Assembly (NCBI GenBank): GCA_913051785.1
Contig: CAJXCK010000020.1
Span: 1-32,063 of the forward strand
Reading direction: 5' to 3'
Origin: an uncultured Gammaproteobacteria bacterium
GTDB lineage: Bacteria; Pseudomonadota; Gammaproteobacteria; Pseudomonadales; Azotimanducaceae
DNA: 32,063 bases
Within the stretch, counting starts at the first letter, position 1. The number at the start of each line of letters is the position of its first letter. A program made the position numbers and the translations under genes. The notes under the pieces were generated by a model, which made no database searches, was not told where the DNA came from, and saw only the letters and a list, made by a program, of their open reading frames with translations. Positions 1 to 7,294 of this stretch are shown piece by piece.

Positions 1-1467
1 AGATTGGCTATCGGCTGATACGGTGTTGGTTTGGTGTTGCTGCTTGTGCTGCTTAGCAAGCTCAACACCCAACTCGTAAAACGACTTGCTTGAGGTCTTA
101 ATGTGATCCAAGAGCTTTGCTGAAGGGGTTAGGTCAGGGTTAGTAAGTTTTTCGAGTTGAATTGCGATTGATTCGGAATAGGTTGGGTTCGTGCAATTAG
201 CATCAAAAATTTCTGCAATTGGTTTGCACTGGTTGATTAGATCTCGAGCCCAGGTCTTCATTTCGATTAGATCAGGGTTTTTAAGAGCTAAGTCAGGTTT
301 GCGTCCCCAATTAACGACTGATGCGTTGTTCTCATTTATTAATACATTCTCTTCAGCTGAATCTGGTGGGCTTTCGCTTAAAAGGCACATGATTAAGAAG
401 GTATCGATAAATTGTATCTGTGTGCTATCTATACCTGTTGGCAGGTAGGGATCGATGTCTAGACAGCGAACTTCGACGTATTCGACTCCATGTTTTTTAA
501 GTGCAGATACTGGCCTTTCTCCAGCCAATAGGCTGCGTTTTGGTCGAATATACCCATAGAATTCGTTTTCGATCTGCAAGATTGCTGTGTTTAATTGTTG
601 ATAGATAGACTTTTGCTTCAAACCGACCTGTTGGTATTCGGAGTGTGTCTGGCTTAAGGCGATAGTCATTCCCTCTAGGTAATCCTCCAAAGAGTTATAA
701 GAGATCGCCAGATTGTTTTGAGCGGTACTTTGATAACCCATGGGCCCCATTCTTAAGCTGGTTGCATGGGACATATAAAAGCTTTCATCATCTAGGAAGC
801 TCAAGTCAGCTAGCTCAGAATGTTGAACTAGTTGTTTAGGAATTGTGGGCGACGCACCGAACAGATACACCAAGAGCCAAGACCAGCGGCGGAAATTTCT
901 GATTAAATCAAAGTAGCCTCGTGTTCTGGATACTTGGTCAACGTATCCGAGCTCTTTCCAGCAGGCGTCAGATAGGGAAAAATTGTAGTGGATGCCTGAA
1001 ATGGTTTGCATTTCAGATCCGTACCTATTGCTAAGTCCCCTTCGATAGATAGTTTTGGCTTTAGCAAGGTTTGTTGAGCCATATTGAGCGATGGGTATCG
1101 AGTGATCTTTCCTAATATGGCAAGGCATGCTAAAGGGCCAAAGCAATTCTTCTTTTAGGTTATCTGAGACAAAAGTTTGAATTTCTGCCAACTCTTGAAG
1201 ACAGTCAGCAATAGATGGATGGACCTGGGTAATTAACTCGACTTGTGATTCTGAAAAGTCCGTGGTGATGTTGGGATTAGTCAGAGGAGACCCCAATGTT
1301 CTCGGATGCATCGCTTGTGATAGACCACCGTCTAAGCCTGACCTTAAGGCCTCTTTTTCTATTCCTCTCCGTAACGTCGGTAGGTAAACACCAGCAGTTT
1401 TTAGCCTGGCTAGGCGTTCGGAGGTCAAAACGGAATTTAGATTTACCCTAGGCAACGTGATGCTCAT
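1..1467 (-). CDS. gshA: Glutamate-cysteine ligase (partial, C-terminus cut by window edge)
   Basis: Catalyses the ATP-dependent joining of glutamate and cysteine, the first step of glutathione synthesis, in the cytosol. Translating the minus strand from ATG 1467 gives 489 codons without a stop, running off the left edge; the family is usually about 510-530 residues, so roughly 30 are missing. Family hallmarks I can see are RGIEKEALR near residues 34-42, a HPRTLGSPLT segment, NITTDF shortly after it, and YVEVRCLDIDPYLPTGID in the middle, all close to the E. coli enzyme as I remember it. An AAGGA motif lies 5 nt before the start, which supports this start. It follows hslR on the same strand after 165 bp. 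Substantial glutathione-linked gene content (GST and GFA genes near 13 kb) fits a glutathione producer. Identification is secure. Confidence 0.95.
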   Translation of the reverse strand, partial: MSITLPRVNLNSVLTSERLARLKTAGVYLPTLRRGIEKEALRSGLDGGLSQAMHPRTLGSPLTNPNITTDFSESQVELITQVHPSIADCLQELAEIQTFVSDNLKEELLWPFSMPCHIRKDHSIPIAQYGSTNLAKAKTIYRRGLSNRYGSEMQTISGIHYNFSLSDACWKELGYVDQVSRTRGYFDLIRNFRRWSWLLVYLFGASPTIPKQLVQHSELADLSFLDDESFYMSHATSLRMGPMGYQSTAQNNLAISYNSLEDYLEGMTIALSQTHSEYQQVGLKQKSIYQQLNTAILQIENEFYGYIRPKRSLLAGERPVSALKKHGVEYVEVRCLDIDPYLPTGIDSTQIQFIDTFLIMCLLSESPPDSAEENVLINENNASVVNWGRKPDLALKNPDLIEMKTWARDLINQCKPIAEIFDANCTNPTYSESIAIQLEKLTNPDLTPSAKLLDHIKTSSKSFYELGVELAKQHKQQHQTNTVSADSQS

Positions 1468-1632
1468 TATCCTTCAGCAGTTCGGAGACACTATTTGTAC
1501 TGCGGTTTAAGGTCAAATTGCAATGTAAGCGGCTTTGTGGCTGCGCTGGTAGGCTGGTTTAGTGAGAAAGCGGCACTAGTTTAATTTTAAGTGTCGTGAA
1601 ATGATTTTTGTAAAAGTCACCTGTCCTCCGAG

Positions 1633-2043
1633 TTAATTGTAGGTGTCCTCGTTCATCTTCAGTTCTGCGATTTTGCGTCTATTTTTCTTCGACGGTTTGC
1701 TTTTTGGAGAAGAGTAACCGGCTCGGATAATTTTCTTTTTTTCTGTAACTATCGCCCTCTCCAATTTGCTTTGTTCAGTCTCCTCGTAGAGGCTTTGTGC
1801 GATGGTTGCGGACCCTCTTTTGTCGGTCAAAGCCAATACTGTAACGATCTGAACCGTATCTCCGCGGCGAACCGATAGAAGATCGCCGTGAGCTATTTCT
1901 TTAGACGCTTTAATTCGATTACCGTTTAATTCTATTTTGCCATTTTCAATAGCGGTCTTAGCGAGCGATCGAGTTTTGAAGAATCTGGCAGCCCAAAGCC
2001 ATCGATCAACCCTCAGCTTTGCCTGGTCAGAGTCTCTTTTCAT
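1633..2043 (-). CDS. hslR: Ribosome-associated heat shock protein Hsp15 (S4 domain)
   Basis: Hsp15 binds free 50S subunits carrying a nascent chain and helps to recycle stalled subunits after heat stress. The 136-residue product starts with an S4 RNA-binding domain (about residues 9-70: LRVDRWLWAARFFKTRS, then NGKIELNGNRIKASKEI) and ends in a very basic lysine- and arginine-rich tail (about 100-128), as in the family. Length matches E. coli Hsp15 (133 aa). It lies 7 bp after yrfG on the same strand; the yrfG-hslR pairing is conserved in gammaproteobacteria, so co-transcription is likely. I see no strong Shine-Dalgarno motif before the ATG, in keeping with possible coupling to yrfG. Confidence 0.93.
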   Translation of the reverse strand: MKRDSDQAKLRVDRWLWAARFFKTRSLAKTAIENGKIELNGNRIKASKEIAHGDLLSVRRGDTVQIVTVLALTDKRGSATIAQSLYEETEQSKLERAIVTEKKKIIRAGYSSPKSKPSKKNRRKIAELKMNEDTYN

Positions 2044-2050
2044 AGTGTTA

Positions 2051-2740
2051 CTAGTTTGCTTTGATTTGCGGGCATATCTCTTCGTAGTGATCGAAGGAGG
2101 GATAGCTTAAGTTAGGTTTTAGGGGCTTTCGCGAATCAGGCTTAGCAACGATCAGATTGTATGCCAATCCATAATTTTTAGATGAATCAAGTACGGGTGC
2201 GTTGTCATCAATGAAAATTGTTTTCGCTTTATCGAATTGATGTTCAATTTGCAGTCTCTCCCAAAATTCAGGAGTTTCCTTTGGGCATTCGTATTGATGG
2301 CTAGAGGTTATGTGGTTGACATGTGAAGAGAGCGCACTGATCTCGTTTTTAATTTGGATTGATTCGGGGTGAGCGTTAGTCGCGATAATTGTTTTTTTCT
2401 TTTTTGCTTTTGCCCAGTTCAGAAACGCCTTTGCGCCGGGTCGGAATTGAATTAATTCAGTGAAGCCACGGTGCAGAGCCGTGATGTCCAGTCCAGTGTA
2501 TTGAGCCCAGTAGGGGAAGCTATAGAAGTCGATGGTCCCATGAATTTCTTGCATGTGACCGATTAACTTTGACCGAGCGGCTTCTTCGTTTATAGAGTGT
2601 TTTTCAGCATAAGCGGATGGAAGTGCTTGGTTCCATACATGGTTATCATAATTTAGGTCCAGAATGGTGCCGTCCATGTCTAGGAGAATCGTATCGATTT
2701 CCTCCCATGGTAAAAGAATTTCTTGAGAATCTGACCGCAT
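2051..2740 (-). CDS. yrfG: HAD-family GMP/IMP nucleotidase YrfG
   Basis: A cytosolic HAD-superfamily phosphatase; the E. coli orthologue dephosphorylates purine 5'-nucleotides, chiefly GMP and IMP. The 229-residue product shows HAD motif I as DMDGT at residues 21-25 (nucleophile Asp21, acid/base Asp23), motif II as a TNAHPES segment in the middle, and motif IV as IFIDDN near residue 175. The helical cap between motifs I and II fits a C1-cap nucleotidase. Length equals the family norm (about 220-230). It is transcribed away from nudE, with a 78-bp divergent intergenic region, and precedes hslR by 7 bp. Function is by homology and neighbourhood. Confidence 0.9.
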   Translation of the reverse strand: MRSDSQEILLPWEEIDTILLDMDGTILDLNYDNHVWNQALPSAYAEKHSINEEAARSKLIGHMQEIHGTIDFYSFPYWAQYTGLDITALHRGFTELIQFRPGAKAFLNWAKAKKKKTIIATNAHPESIQIKNEISALSSHVNHITSSHQYECPKETPEFWERLQIEHQFDKAKTIFIDDNAPVLDSSKNYGLAYNLIVAKPDSRKPLKPNLSYPSFDHYEEICPQIKAN

Positions 2741-2818
2741 TTGTTATTAAGTCTTGGCTATCTGTCTGAGTAAACAGGTTACAATTTAGCAGGTTTCATA
2801 TGGAGTTAACCAGATCGA

Positions 2819-3379
2819 ATGGCCCTACCTGAAATTTTGAACAAAGATGTTTTGGCAAAAACTAGCGCATTTACTGTAGAGCGCTTGGATTTGCGCTTTA
2901 GCAATGGCGTGGAACGCAAATACGAACGATTACCTAAAATAGGCAATGAGGCTGTGATAATAGTCGCGATCAACGATGAGGCTGAAATTATGCTGGTTAA
3001 AGAATATTGCGCAGGTTTTCATGAGGTTAGACTCTCTCTGCCAAAGGGATCGTGTGAAACTGGTGAGCCTTTAGAGGAAGCGACATGCAGAGAATTGGCC
3101 GAAGAGATTGGTTTTTCGGCTCAATCGGTGCAATTTGTTAAGGAGTTGAGCCTGGCCCCGAGTCACATGGGCTTTACAATCAATGTGATGTTCGCCAAAG
3201 ATCTTTATCCCAAGGAGTTAGAGGGAGATGAGCCAGAGCCTCTGGAACTGGTGCGCTGGCCGCTAGCGGATTTAGATGGTTTGATTTCAAGCGATGAGTT
3301 TAGTGAGGCTCGAGCGATAGCAGCCTTAACTCTCTGCAAGCCACTTTTTTTGGATGAATGGAAGACCGACATTGAATAA
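2819..3379 (+). CDS. nudE: Nudix hydrolase, ADP compounds hydrolase NudE
   Basis: NudE hydrolyses ADP-ribose, NADH and diadenosine polyphosphates such as Ap3A to AMP plus a second product. A perfect Nudix box (G-x5-E-x7-RELAEEIGF) occupies residues 77-99. The 186-residue length equals that of E. coli NudE. The neighbourhood (divergent yrfG-hslR, downstream cysQ) is also typical. GGAG at 2802-2805 is the only Shine-Dalgarno-like motif and lies a rather long 13 nt before the ATG. A TACAAT at 2780-2785 could be a -10 element but has no well-spaced -35 partner. The 3' end overlaps cysQ by 26 bp, so the two are probably co-transcribed and coupled. Confidence 0.92.
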   Translation: MALPEILNKDVLAKTSAFTVERLDLRFSNGVERKYERLPKIGNEAVIIVAINDEAEIMLVKEYCAGFHEVRLSLPKGSCETGEPLEEATCRELAEEIGFSAQSVQFVKELSLAPSHMGFTINVMFAKDLYPKELEGDEPEPLELVRWPLADLDGLISSDEFSEARAIAALTLCKPLFLDEWKTDIE

Positions 3380-4187
3380 TCAAGATTTAGCTAAATTGAA
3401 AAAAATCGTTTTGGACGCGTGCCAAGCGATAATGGAGATTTACGAGACCGAATTTTCGGTTGAACTCAAAGAAGATGAGTCTCCTTTAACTAAAGCCGAC
3501 CTGGCGTCCCATGAGATCATTGTTGAAGGTTTAGGGCGACTGTTTCCGGATATCCCTATCTTATCCGAGGAGTCAACAGTTCCAGAATATGACGAAAGGA
3601 GTACTTGGTCAGAGTATTGGCTAGTGGATCCGCTGGATGGCACTAAAGAATTTGTTAATCGAAATGGCGAGTTTACGGTGAATATCGCATTGATAAGGCA
3701 AAACGAAGCTGTTCTTGGCTTAGTGGGCGTCCCTGTGGCGGGTGAAGTTTATATTGGAGATCTGGACGAAGGGCTAGCCGTTCTAGAAGTAGATGATCTA
3801 TCAGAAGAATTAATCGGTCGGAGTATGGCTGGTCGCTCAGAATTAACGGTAGTGGCAAGTCGGAGTCATGGCGGAGCGAAGCTAGAAGACTTCTTGATGA
3901 AAATGAAAAAGCAATTCGCAGGTATTGAAAAAAAATCGGTGGGGAGCTCGCTAAAGCTCTGCATTTTGGCGTCTGGTGGTGCTGACTTTTATCCTAGAAT
4001 TGGCCCCACAAATGAATGGGATATAGCGGCAGCTCATGCCGTATTGCGTGCCGCTGGAGGGGAGCTTTTCGAGATGTCCGGACAGCCCAAAAAATACAAC
4101 ACAAAAGAATCATTACTGAATGATGACTTCTTTGCCGTAGCCGACAATTCCTATCAGTGGGGAGCGCTGATAAAAGAAATAAGCTGA
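3354..4187 (+). CDS. cysQ: 3'(2'),5'-bisphosphate nucleotidase CysQ
   Basis: Removes the 3'-phosphate of adenosine 3',5'-bisphosphate (PAP), the by-product of sulfate assimilation and sulfotransfer, yielding AMP. The inositol-monophosphatase fold signatures are present: SEES at 71-74, the metal-binding DPLDGTKEF at 92-100, and WDIAAAHAV near the C-terminus. At 277 residues it is slightly longer than E. coli CysQ (246), because of the N-terminus. The ATG at 3354 lies inside nudE (26-bp overlap). A few codons could be lost if the TTG six codons later is used instead. The nudE-cysQ pairing is known from Pseudomonas-like genomes. A cysteine synthase gene occurs 3 kb downstream but is not in the same unit. 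Confidence 0.92.
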   Translation: MNGRPTLNNQDLAKLKKIVLDACQAIMEIYETEFSVELKEDESPLTKADLASHEIIVEGLGRLFPDIPILSEESTVPEYDERSTWSEYWLVDPLDGTKEFVNRNGEFTVNIALIRQNEAVLGLVGVPVAGEVYIGDLDEGLAVLEVDDLSEELIGRSMAGRSELTVVASRSHGGAKLEDFLMKMKKQFAGIEKKSVGSSLKLCILASGGADFYPRIGPTNEWDIAAAHAVLRAAGGELFEMSGQPKKYNTKESLLNDDFFAVADNSYQWGALIKEIS

Positions 4188-4198
4188 TGGAGGTTTGG

Positions 4199-4279
4199 TC
4201 TCACTTGCCAGACCAGGCTGTGCAAACACCCTGCCGAGGAAATTAACACTGTATATATATACAGGTCTGGCAAATGAGA
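4199..4279. repeat. 16-bp inverted repeat enclosing a LexA-like palindrome
   Basis: The left arm TCTCACTTGCCAGACC (4199-4214) and right arm GGTCTGGCAAATGAGA (4264-4279) are complementary at 15 of 16 positions, separated by 49 bp. The right arm begins exactly at the last base of the palindrome at 4249-4264. The pair starts 12 bp after the cysQ stop. The spacing is too wide for a simple intrinsic terminator and no T-run follows. No target-site duplication is evident, so I do not call it a mobile element. Confidence 0.7.
4249..4264. promoter_or_regulatory. Perfect LexA (SOS) box
   Basis: The 16-bp sequence CTGTATATATATACAG is a perfect palindrome and equals the enterobacterial LexA consensus CTG(TA)5CAG. 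LexA represses SOS genes by binding such sites over promoters and is released upon RecA-stimulated self-cleavage. No classic SOS gene (recA, lexA, sulA, umuDC, dinB) is adjacent: cysQ ends 62 bp upstream, and the next convincing gene starts 304 bp downstream. The match is seen directly; LexA binding is inferred. Confidence 0.6.
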
Positions 4280-4406
4280 AGGTTAGCATACCGAAATTTC
4301 TCGATAATTGAATAGCAAATAAACTAGCTAAAATTCAAAGATCATTATCTTGTTTTAACTCAACCATTTACCTGCTGCTAATCCATAATATCTTCATTTT
4401 TTTGAT

Positions 4407-4426
4407 GCAGCCTGCTGAGCTTTTTT
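4407..4426 (+). terminator. Weak hairpin plus T6, possible terminator
   Basis: A short stem (AGC at 4409-4411 with GCT at 4419-4421, loop of seven) is directly followed by a run of six T (4421-4426). The stem is too short to be convincing on its own. It is of interest only because a transcript starting at the LexA-like site would end here after about 150 nt. Confidence 0.25.
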
Positions 4427-4567
4427 AGGTCTTTTGTCAGTCGTACGTGGGGACCGTTATGACGATTTTATTATTCAATTAGAGAAATGCTATTTGGAAA
4501 TTTCTCATCGCGTTTGTATGCTGATGAGGCGAAGTAGAGAGAAAGAAAAAGTAAATAAGGCGGCAAA

Positions 4568-5707
4568 TTGGACATTGAAGGTATTCTTAATAGGGTGGAA
4601 AAGCTTAAACCCATGATCTCGGATCATTCGGAGTGGTCAGAGGAGAAAGGTTACCTGCACCCGTCAACTATCGATGCTCTGACTCAAATAGGTGTTCCCA
4701 GGTTCTTTCTTCCCTCAGGACTTAGAGGTTACGAGATTACACCAATAGAATGCGCGCGCGTGACAGAGGCCATAGCCGATATAGACGCAAGCGCGGCATG
4801 GTATGTCATGGTTTATAACGCAGCAAGACTAGCTAGTGCTACTTGGAGTGATGAAGTAATTGAAATGATCTTTCGTGAGAACCCAGATACTTTGGTATCT
4901 GCGAGCGGTAATAGTCCTTATCAAGCTGTTGAAAAGGAAGACTGTTACCAAATTGATGGAGTCAATCATTTTGCCAGCGGTTGTCGATACGCTAAGTGGA
5001 TGTTGTCGCCTGTTCGCTTGGACAACGAACTGGCTACGGTACTGTTACCAATGGAGGATTGTGAGATCTTGGACGATTGGGATAGTCTGGGGATGCGTGG
5101 TTCGGGCAGTAATAGCGTTCGTGCAAACCAATTATGCGTGCCTAAGAACCTTATTAATCTACCTTCTAATAATTCATCTGGTAACAATCGGTATTATTCT
5201 GGATTGCTTTATAAATCGCCGGCGAGGATAGTATTTGCTACTTACGTGCCGATCGCGTTTAGTCTTGCAAGGAAATCTTTAGCTTTGCTGCAAGACTTGG
5301 CTTTAGAAAAGACACCCTACGCCACGAATACTAAATTGAAGAATCGTAAATTAGCGCAGTCTCATTTTGGCAAAGCGAGGGCGATCTATCGCGCTGCCAG
5401 AAGCTTTTTCTATGAGGAATTGGAGAAAGCTTGGGTGTTTACGAAAGAAGAACGAGAGTTTACAGAAGAAGACAAGGCTGACCTATATTTAGCTGGTGTG
5501 CATGCCGTACAGGAGTGCGCGCAAGTATTGAGTTTGGTAAGTAATGCTGCGGGTACTTCGGTCACCGATAGAAAACATCCTCTGGAGCGGATTCGTCGTG
5601 ACATGGAAACACTAAGACACCATGGTTTTGTAAATGAATCGCGGTACTCGAGTGTCGCCCAGGTGTTTTGGGGTGCAGAAATCGACTACCCACTCATTTT
5701 ACGCTAG
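4568..5707 (+). CDS. Acyl-CoA dehydrogenase-fold flavoprotein (group D monooxygenase-like)
   Basis: A 379-residue protein with the acyl-CoA dehydrogenase fold: an N-terminal helical domain, a middle beta domain (about 110-200, with the WDSLGMRGSGSNSV segment typical of the family), and a C-terminal helical bundle carrying an RDMETLRHHGFVN segment. The C-terminal half resembles the type-2 ACAD domain of flavin-dependent monooxygenases such as the HsaA, DszC and HpaB-like oxygenases rather than true beta-oxidation dehydrogenases; no clear catalytic Glu is recognisable by eye. Such enzymes use reduced flavin from a separate reductase, and none is encoded next to it. The start is a TTG at 4568, chosen because AAGG (4557-4560) lies 7 nt before it and no in-frame ATG precedes the conserved region. 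A reductase-like gene starts 5 bp after the stop, so the two form an operon. Confidence 0.8.
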   Translation: MDIEGILNRVEKLKPMISDHSEWSEEKGYLHPSTIDALTQIGVPRFFLPSGLRGYEITPIECARVTEAIADIDASAAWYVMVYNAARLASATWSDEVIEMIFRENPDTLVSASGNSPYQAVEKEDCYQIDGVNHFASGCRYAKWMLSPVRLDNELATVLLPMEDCEILDDWDSLGMRGSGSNSVRANQLCVPKNLINLPSNNSSGNNRYYSGLLYKSPARIVFATYVPIAFSLARKSLALLQDLALEKTPYATNTKLKNRKLAQSHFGKARAIYRAARSFFYEELEKAWVFTKEEREFTEEDKADLYLAGVHAVQECAQVLSLVSNAAGTSVTDRKHPLERIRRDMETLRHHGFVNESRYSSVAQVFWGAEIDYPLILR

Positions 5708-5712
5708 CAAGA

Positions 5713-6708
5713 ATGCACTCGATGAGTGAGCAAGAGGATTGTTGGCAATACCTAATCTATGGAAGTGGCGCTGTTGGTTCAACAATAGGGGCTAGACTTT
5801 GGCTAAGTGGTAAACGGGTGACTCTTGTAGCGAGAGGCGACCATGCCCGCGTTTTGAAGGAGCAAGGCTTACACTTTCTCACGCCTGAATTAGACCAGAT
5901 AATTGGGATTCCTAGCGTTGACCGTATTGCAGAGGTAGATTTCAAAAATAAGATTATTGTTTTGTTGTGCGTCAAGTCCCAACAGACCAAGCTTGCGATA
6001 GAGGAACTGGCGATGGTGGCGCCGGCAGATATTCCAATCTGTTGTGTCCAAAATGGGGTTTCGAACGAGCGGACGGTGCTGCGTTACTTTAAAAACGTTT
6101 ACGCGACGCTAGTGAATTTACCAGCGATGTATTTGAAAGCCGGAGAGGTTGCTAGCTATGTAAGTGGCCTTTCGGGTGTGCTAGACACGGGTAGGTACCC
6201 GACGGGCACGGATAGGTTGAGCCAAGAAATCGCTAAAGACCTTCGTGATGCTGGATTTGGCGCGGTCGCAGATCCTAGAGTCATGCGCAAGAAGTACGGC
6301 AAATTACTGATGAATGTAGGTAATGCAGTCCAAGCGATCATTGATCCTGAAGATGACGTCAAGGAGGTATATCGCTCAGTTAGAAAGGAAACTGAAGCGG
6401 TTTATTTCGCAGGTAATATTGATTATGCAGACAGAAAGGAAATGTCAGACCTTACAGAAGAAATGAAAATAACCCCGGTTCCAGGCTATGAAAGAACGGC
6501 AAGCTCCTCTTGGCAGAGTTTGATGCGCAATACCGGTGATATTGAAACCGACTATTTAAATGGAGAGATTGCCCTGTTGGGGCGAATGCATGGAATACCT
6601 ACTCCCTATAACGATCACCTAGCGCGAATTGCGCGTGAATTTGTTTTGAACAATCGCCCTCCTGGCAGCATGAAGTTGAGCGAATTTTTAAAGGGCATTG
6701 ACCGATAG
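5713..6708 (+). CDS. Ketopantoate reductase-like NAD(P)-dependent dehydrogenase
   Basis: A 331-residue protein of the 2-dehydropantoate 2-reductase (PanE/ApbA) fold. The N-terminus carries the Rossmann dinucleotide loop YGSGAVGSTIGARL; CVKSQQT and CVQNGVSNE segments in the first half are characteristic of the family, and the C-terminal helical domain contains SSWQSLMRNTGDIETDYLNGEI, which resembles the PanE substrate-binding motif. It probably reduces a 2-oxo acid or oxidises a hydroxy acid; because it sits in a catabolic-looking operon rather than beside panBC, I do not call it panE. I chose ATG 5713, 5 bp after the upstream stop. An upstream frame extension back to 5668 would overlap the preceding gene, and ATG 5722 is a further option. 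Ribosome binding site evidence is weak for all of them. Confidence 0.8.
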   Translation: MHSMSEQEDCWQYLIYGSGAVGSTIGARLWLSGKRVTLVARGDHARVLKEQGLHFLTPELDQIIGIPSVDRIAEVDFKNKIIVLLCVKSQQTKLAIEELAMVAPADIPICCVQNGVSNERTVLRYFKNVYATLVNLPAMYLKAGEVASYVSGLSGVLDTGRYPTGTDRLSQEIAKDLRDAGFGAVADPRVMRKKYGKLLMNVGNAVQAIIDPEDDVKEVYRSVRKETEAVYFAGNIDYADRKEMSDLTEEMKITPVPGYERTASSSWQSLMRNTGDIETDYLNGEIALLGRMHGIPTPYNDHLARIAREFVLNNRPPGSMKLSEFLKGIDR

Positions 6709-6730
6709 TTAAGAAACTTGAGAGAGGCGG

Positions 6731-7282
6731 ATGAAAGTATTTCGAAAGTATAGAGTCAGGATGAAAAGTATTGGTCCCAAAGCGATATTTGATTGTATCG
6801 ACGAACCGATTTGGGGCGCCTGGGAAGGCCTATTCGGATTAGCAAGCAATGAAGTTTTCGCAATCACGTTGTCTGAGATAGACGAGCCTGGTTCTTGGTC
6901 TGAAAAGGTTGAAGTTTTAAGTGAAGAAGCGCTGCTGCCAACGGCCAGACCAGCTTCGACAGATCGACCAATCAGAGACGGGCTTTACGTGTTCAGATCG
7001 ATGCACACCGTTTCTGAGCACGTCGAGGAGATTGTTCAGTTGTCAGAGCAAGCTTGGCGAACGTTCGAAACGGGTGATAATTATGTTGCGGAACCGGTGG
7101 GTTTATTTAAGCCGGAAAGTCCTGATGACAATTGCGTTATGTGGTTACTTACTTGGTACGATGGGTTTGAGTCTTGGCAGCGTTCCAGAAGCCCTCATCC
7201 AGACGCTAAAGACGCATTTATCAAAAGGCATTCGCTGCTAACTGCAACGAGTGCTATAGCAACTCGCCTGCTAAAGCCTTGA
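6731..7282 (+). CDS. Conserved protein of unknown function, NIPSNAP/dimeric-barrel-like
   Basis: I do not recognise this 183-residue protein with certainty. Its second half (YVFRSMHTVSEHVEEIVQLS, then AWRTFETG, then a WLLTWYDGFESWQRSR segment) has the pattern of small NIPSNAP/ferredoxin-like alpha-beta barrel proteins: aromatic-rich strands and a helix with E-x-W-x-x-F. No signal peptide or membrane segment is seen. GAGAGG precedes the ATG by about 4 nt. It lies 22 bp after the ketopantoate reductase-like gene and is probably the last gene of that operon, facing the cysteine synthase gene with only 12 bp between the two stops. It could be an accessory or isomerase-like enzyme for the operon, but that is a guess. 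Confidence 0.6.
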   Translation: MKVFRKYRVRMKSIGPKAIFDCIDEPIWGAWEGLFGLASNEVFAITLSEIDEPGSWSEKVEVLSEEALLPTARPASTDRPIRDGLYVFRSMHTVSEHVEEIVQLSEQAWRTFETGDNYVAEPVGLFKPESPDDNCVMWLLTWYDGFESWQRSRSPHPDAKDAFIKRHSLLTATSAIATRLLKP

Positions 7283-7294
7283 AGTCATTCTTTT

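Larger units (their letters stand above)
4188..4567. other. 380-bp intergenic region
   Basis: The only gene-free stretch over 300 bp. It contains the inverted repeat (4199-4279), the LexA-like palindrome (4249-4264), an AT-rich segment, and a weak hairpin with a T-run (4407-4426). Short frames exist, for example a 13-codon ATG frame at 4274-4315 and a TTG-initiated 60-codon frame at 4434-4616. Neither has a convincing ribosome binding site or recognisable family, so I leave them uncalled. Confidence 0.6.

Noticed and set aside
191-448. An 85-codon plus-strand open frame inside gshA
   Set aside because: Antisense to the conserved gshA reading frame, which runs uninterrupted through the region.
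2754-2785. A sigma-70 promoter for nudE (TTGGCT with TACAAT)
   Set aside because: The spacing is 20 bp, too long for a confident call; only the -10-like element is reasonable.
4199-4279. Inverted repeat as a miniature transposable element
   Set aside because: No target-site duplication and no second copy in the window; the arms also overlap the LexA-like palindrome.
4434-4616. A TTG-initiated 60-codon frame downstream of the LexA-like site
   Set aside because: No ribosome binding site, no recognisable family, and it overlaps the start of the flavoprotein gene in another frame.
5668-5712. Upstream extension of the ketopantoate-reductase-like gene
   Set aside because: It overlaps the preceding gene and encodes residues outside the Rossmann domain; ATG 5713 just after the stop is more likely.
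5713-6708. Assignment as panE of pantothenate synthesis
   Set aside because: The fold fits, but the gene is in an operon with an oxygenase-like gene and no pan genes, so the specific function is not supported.
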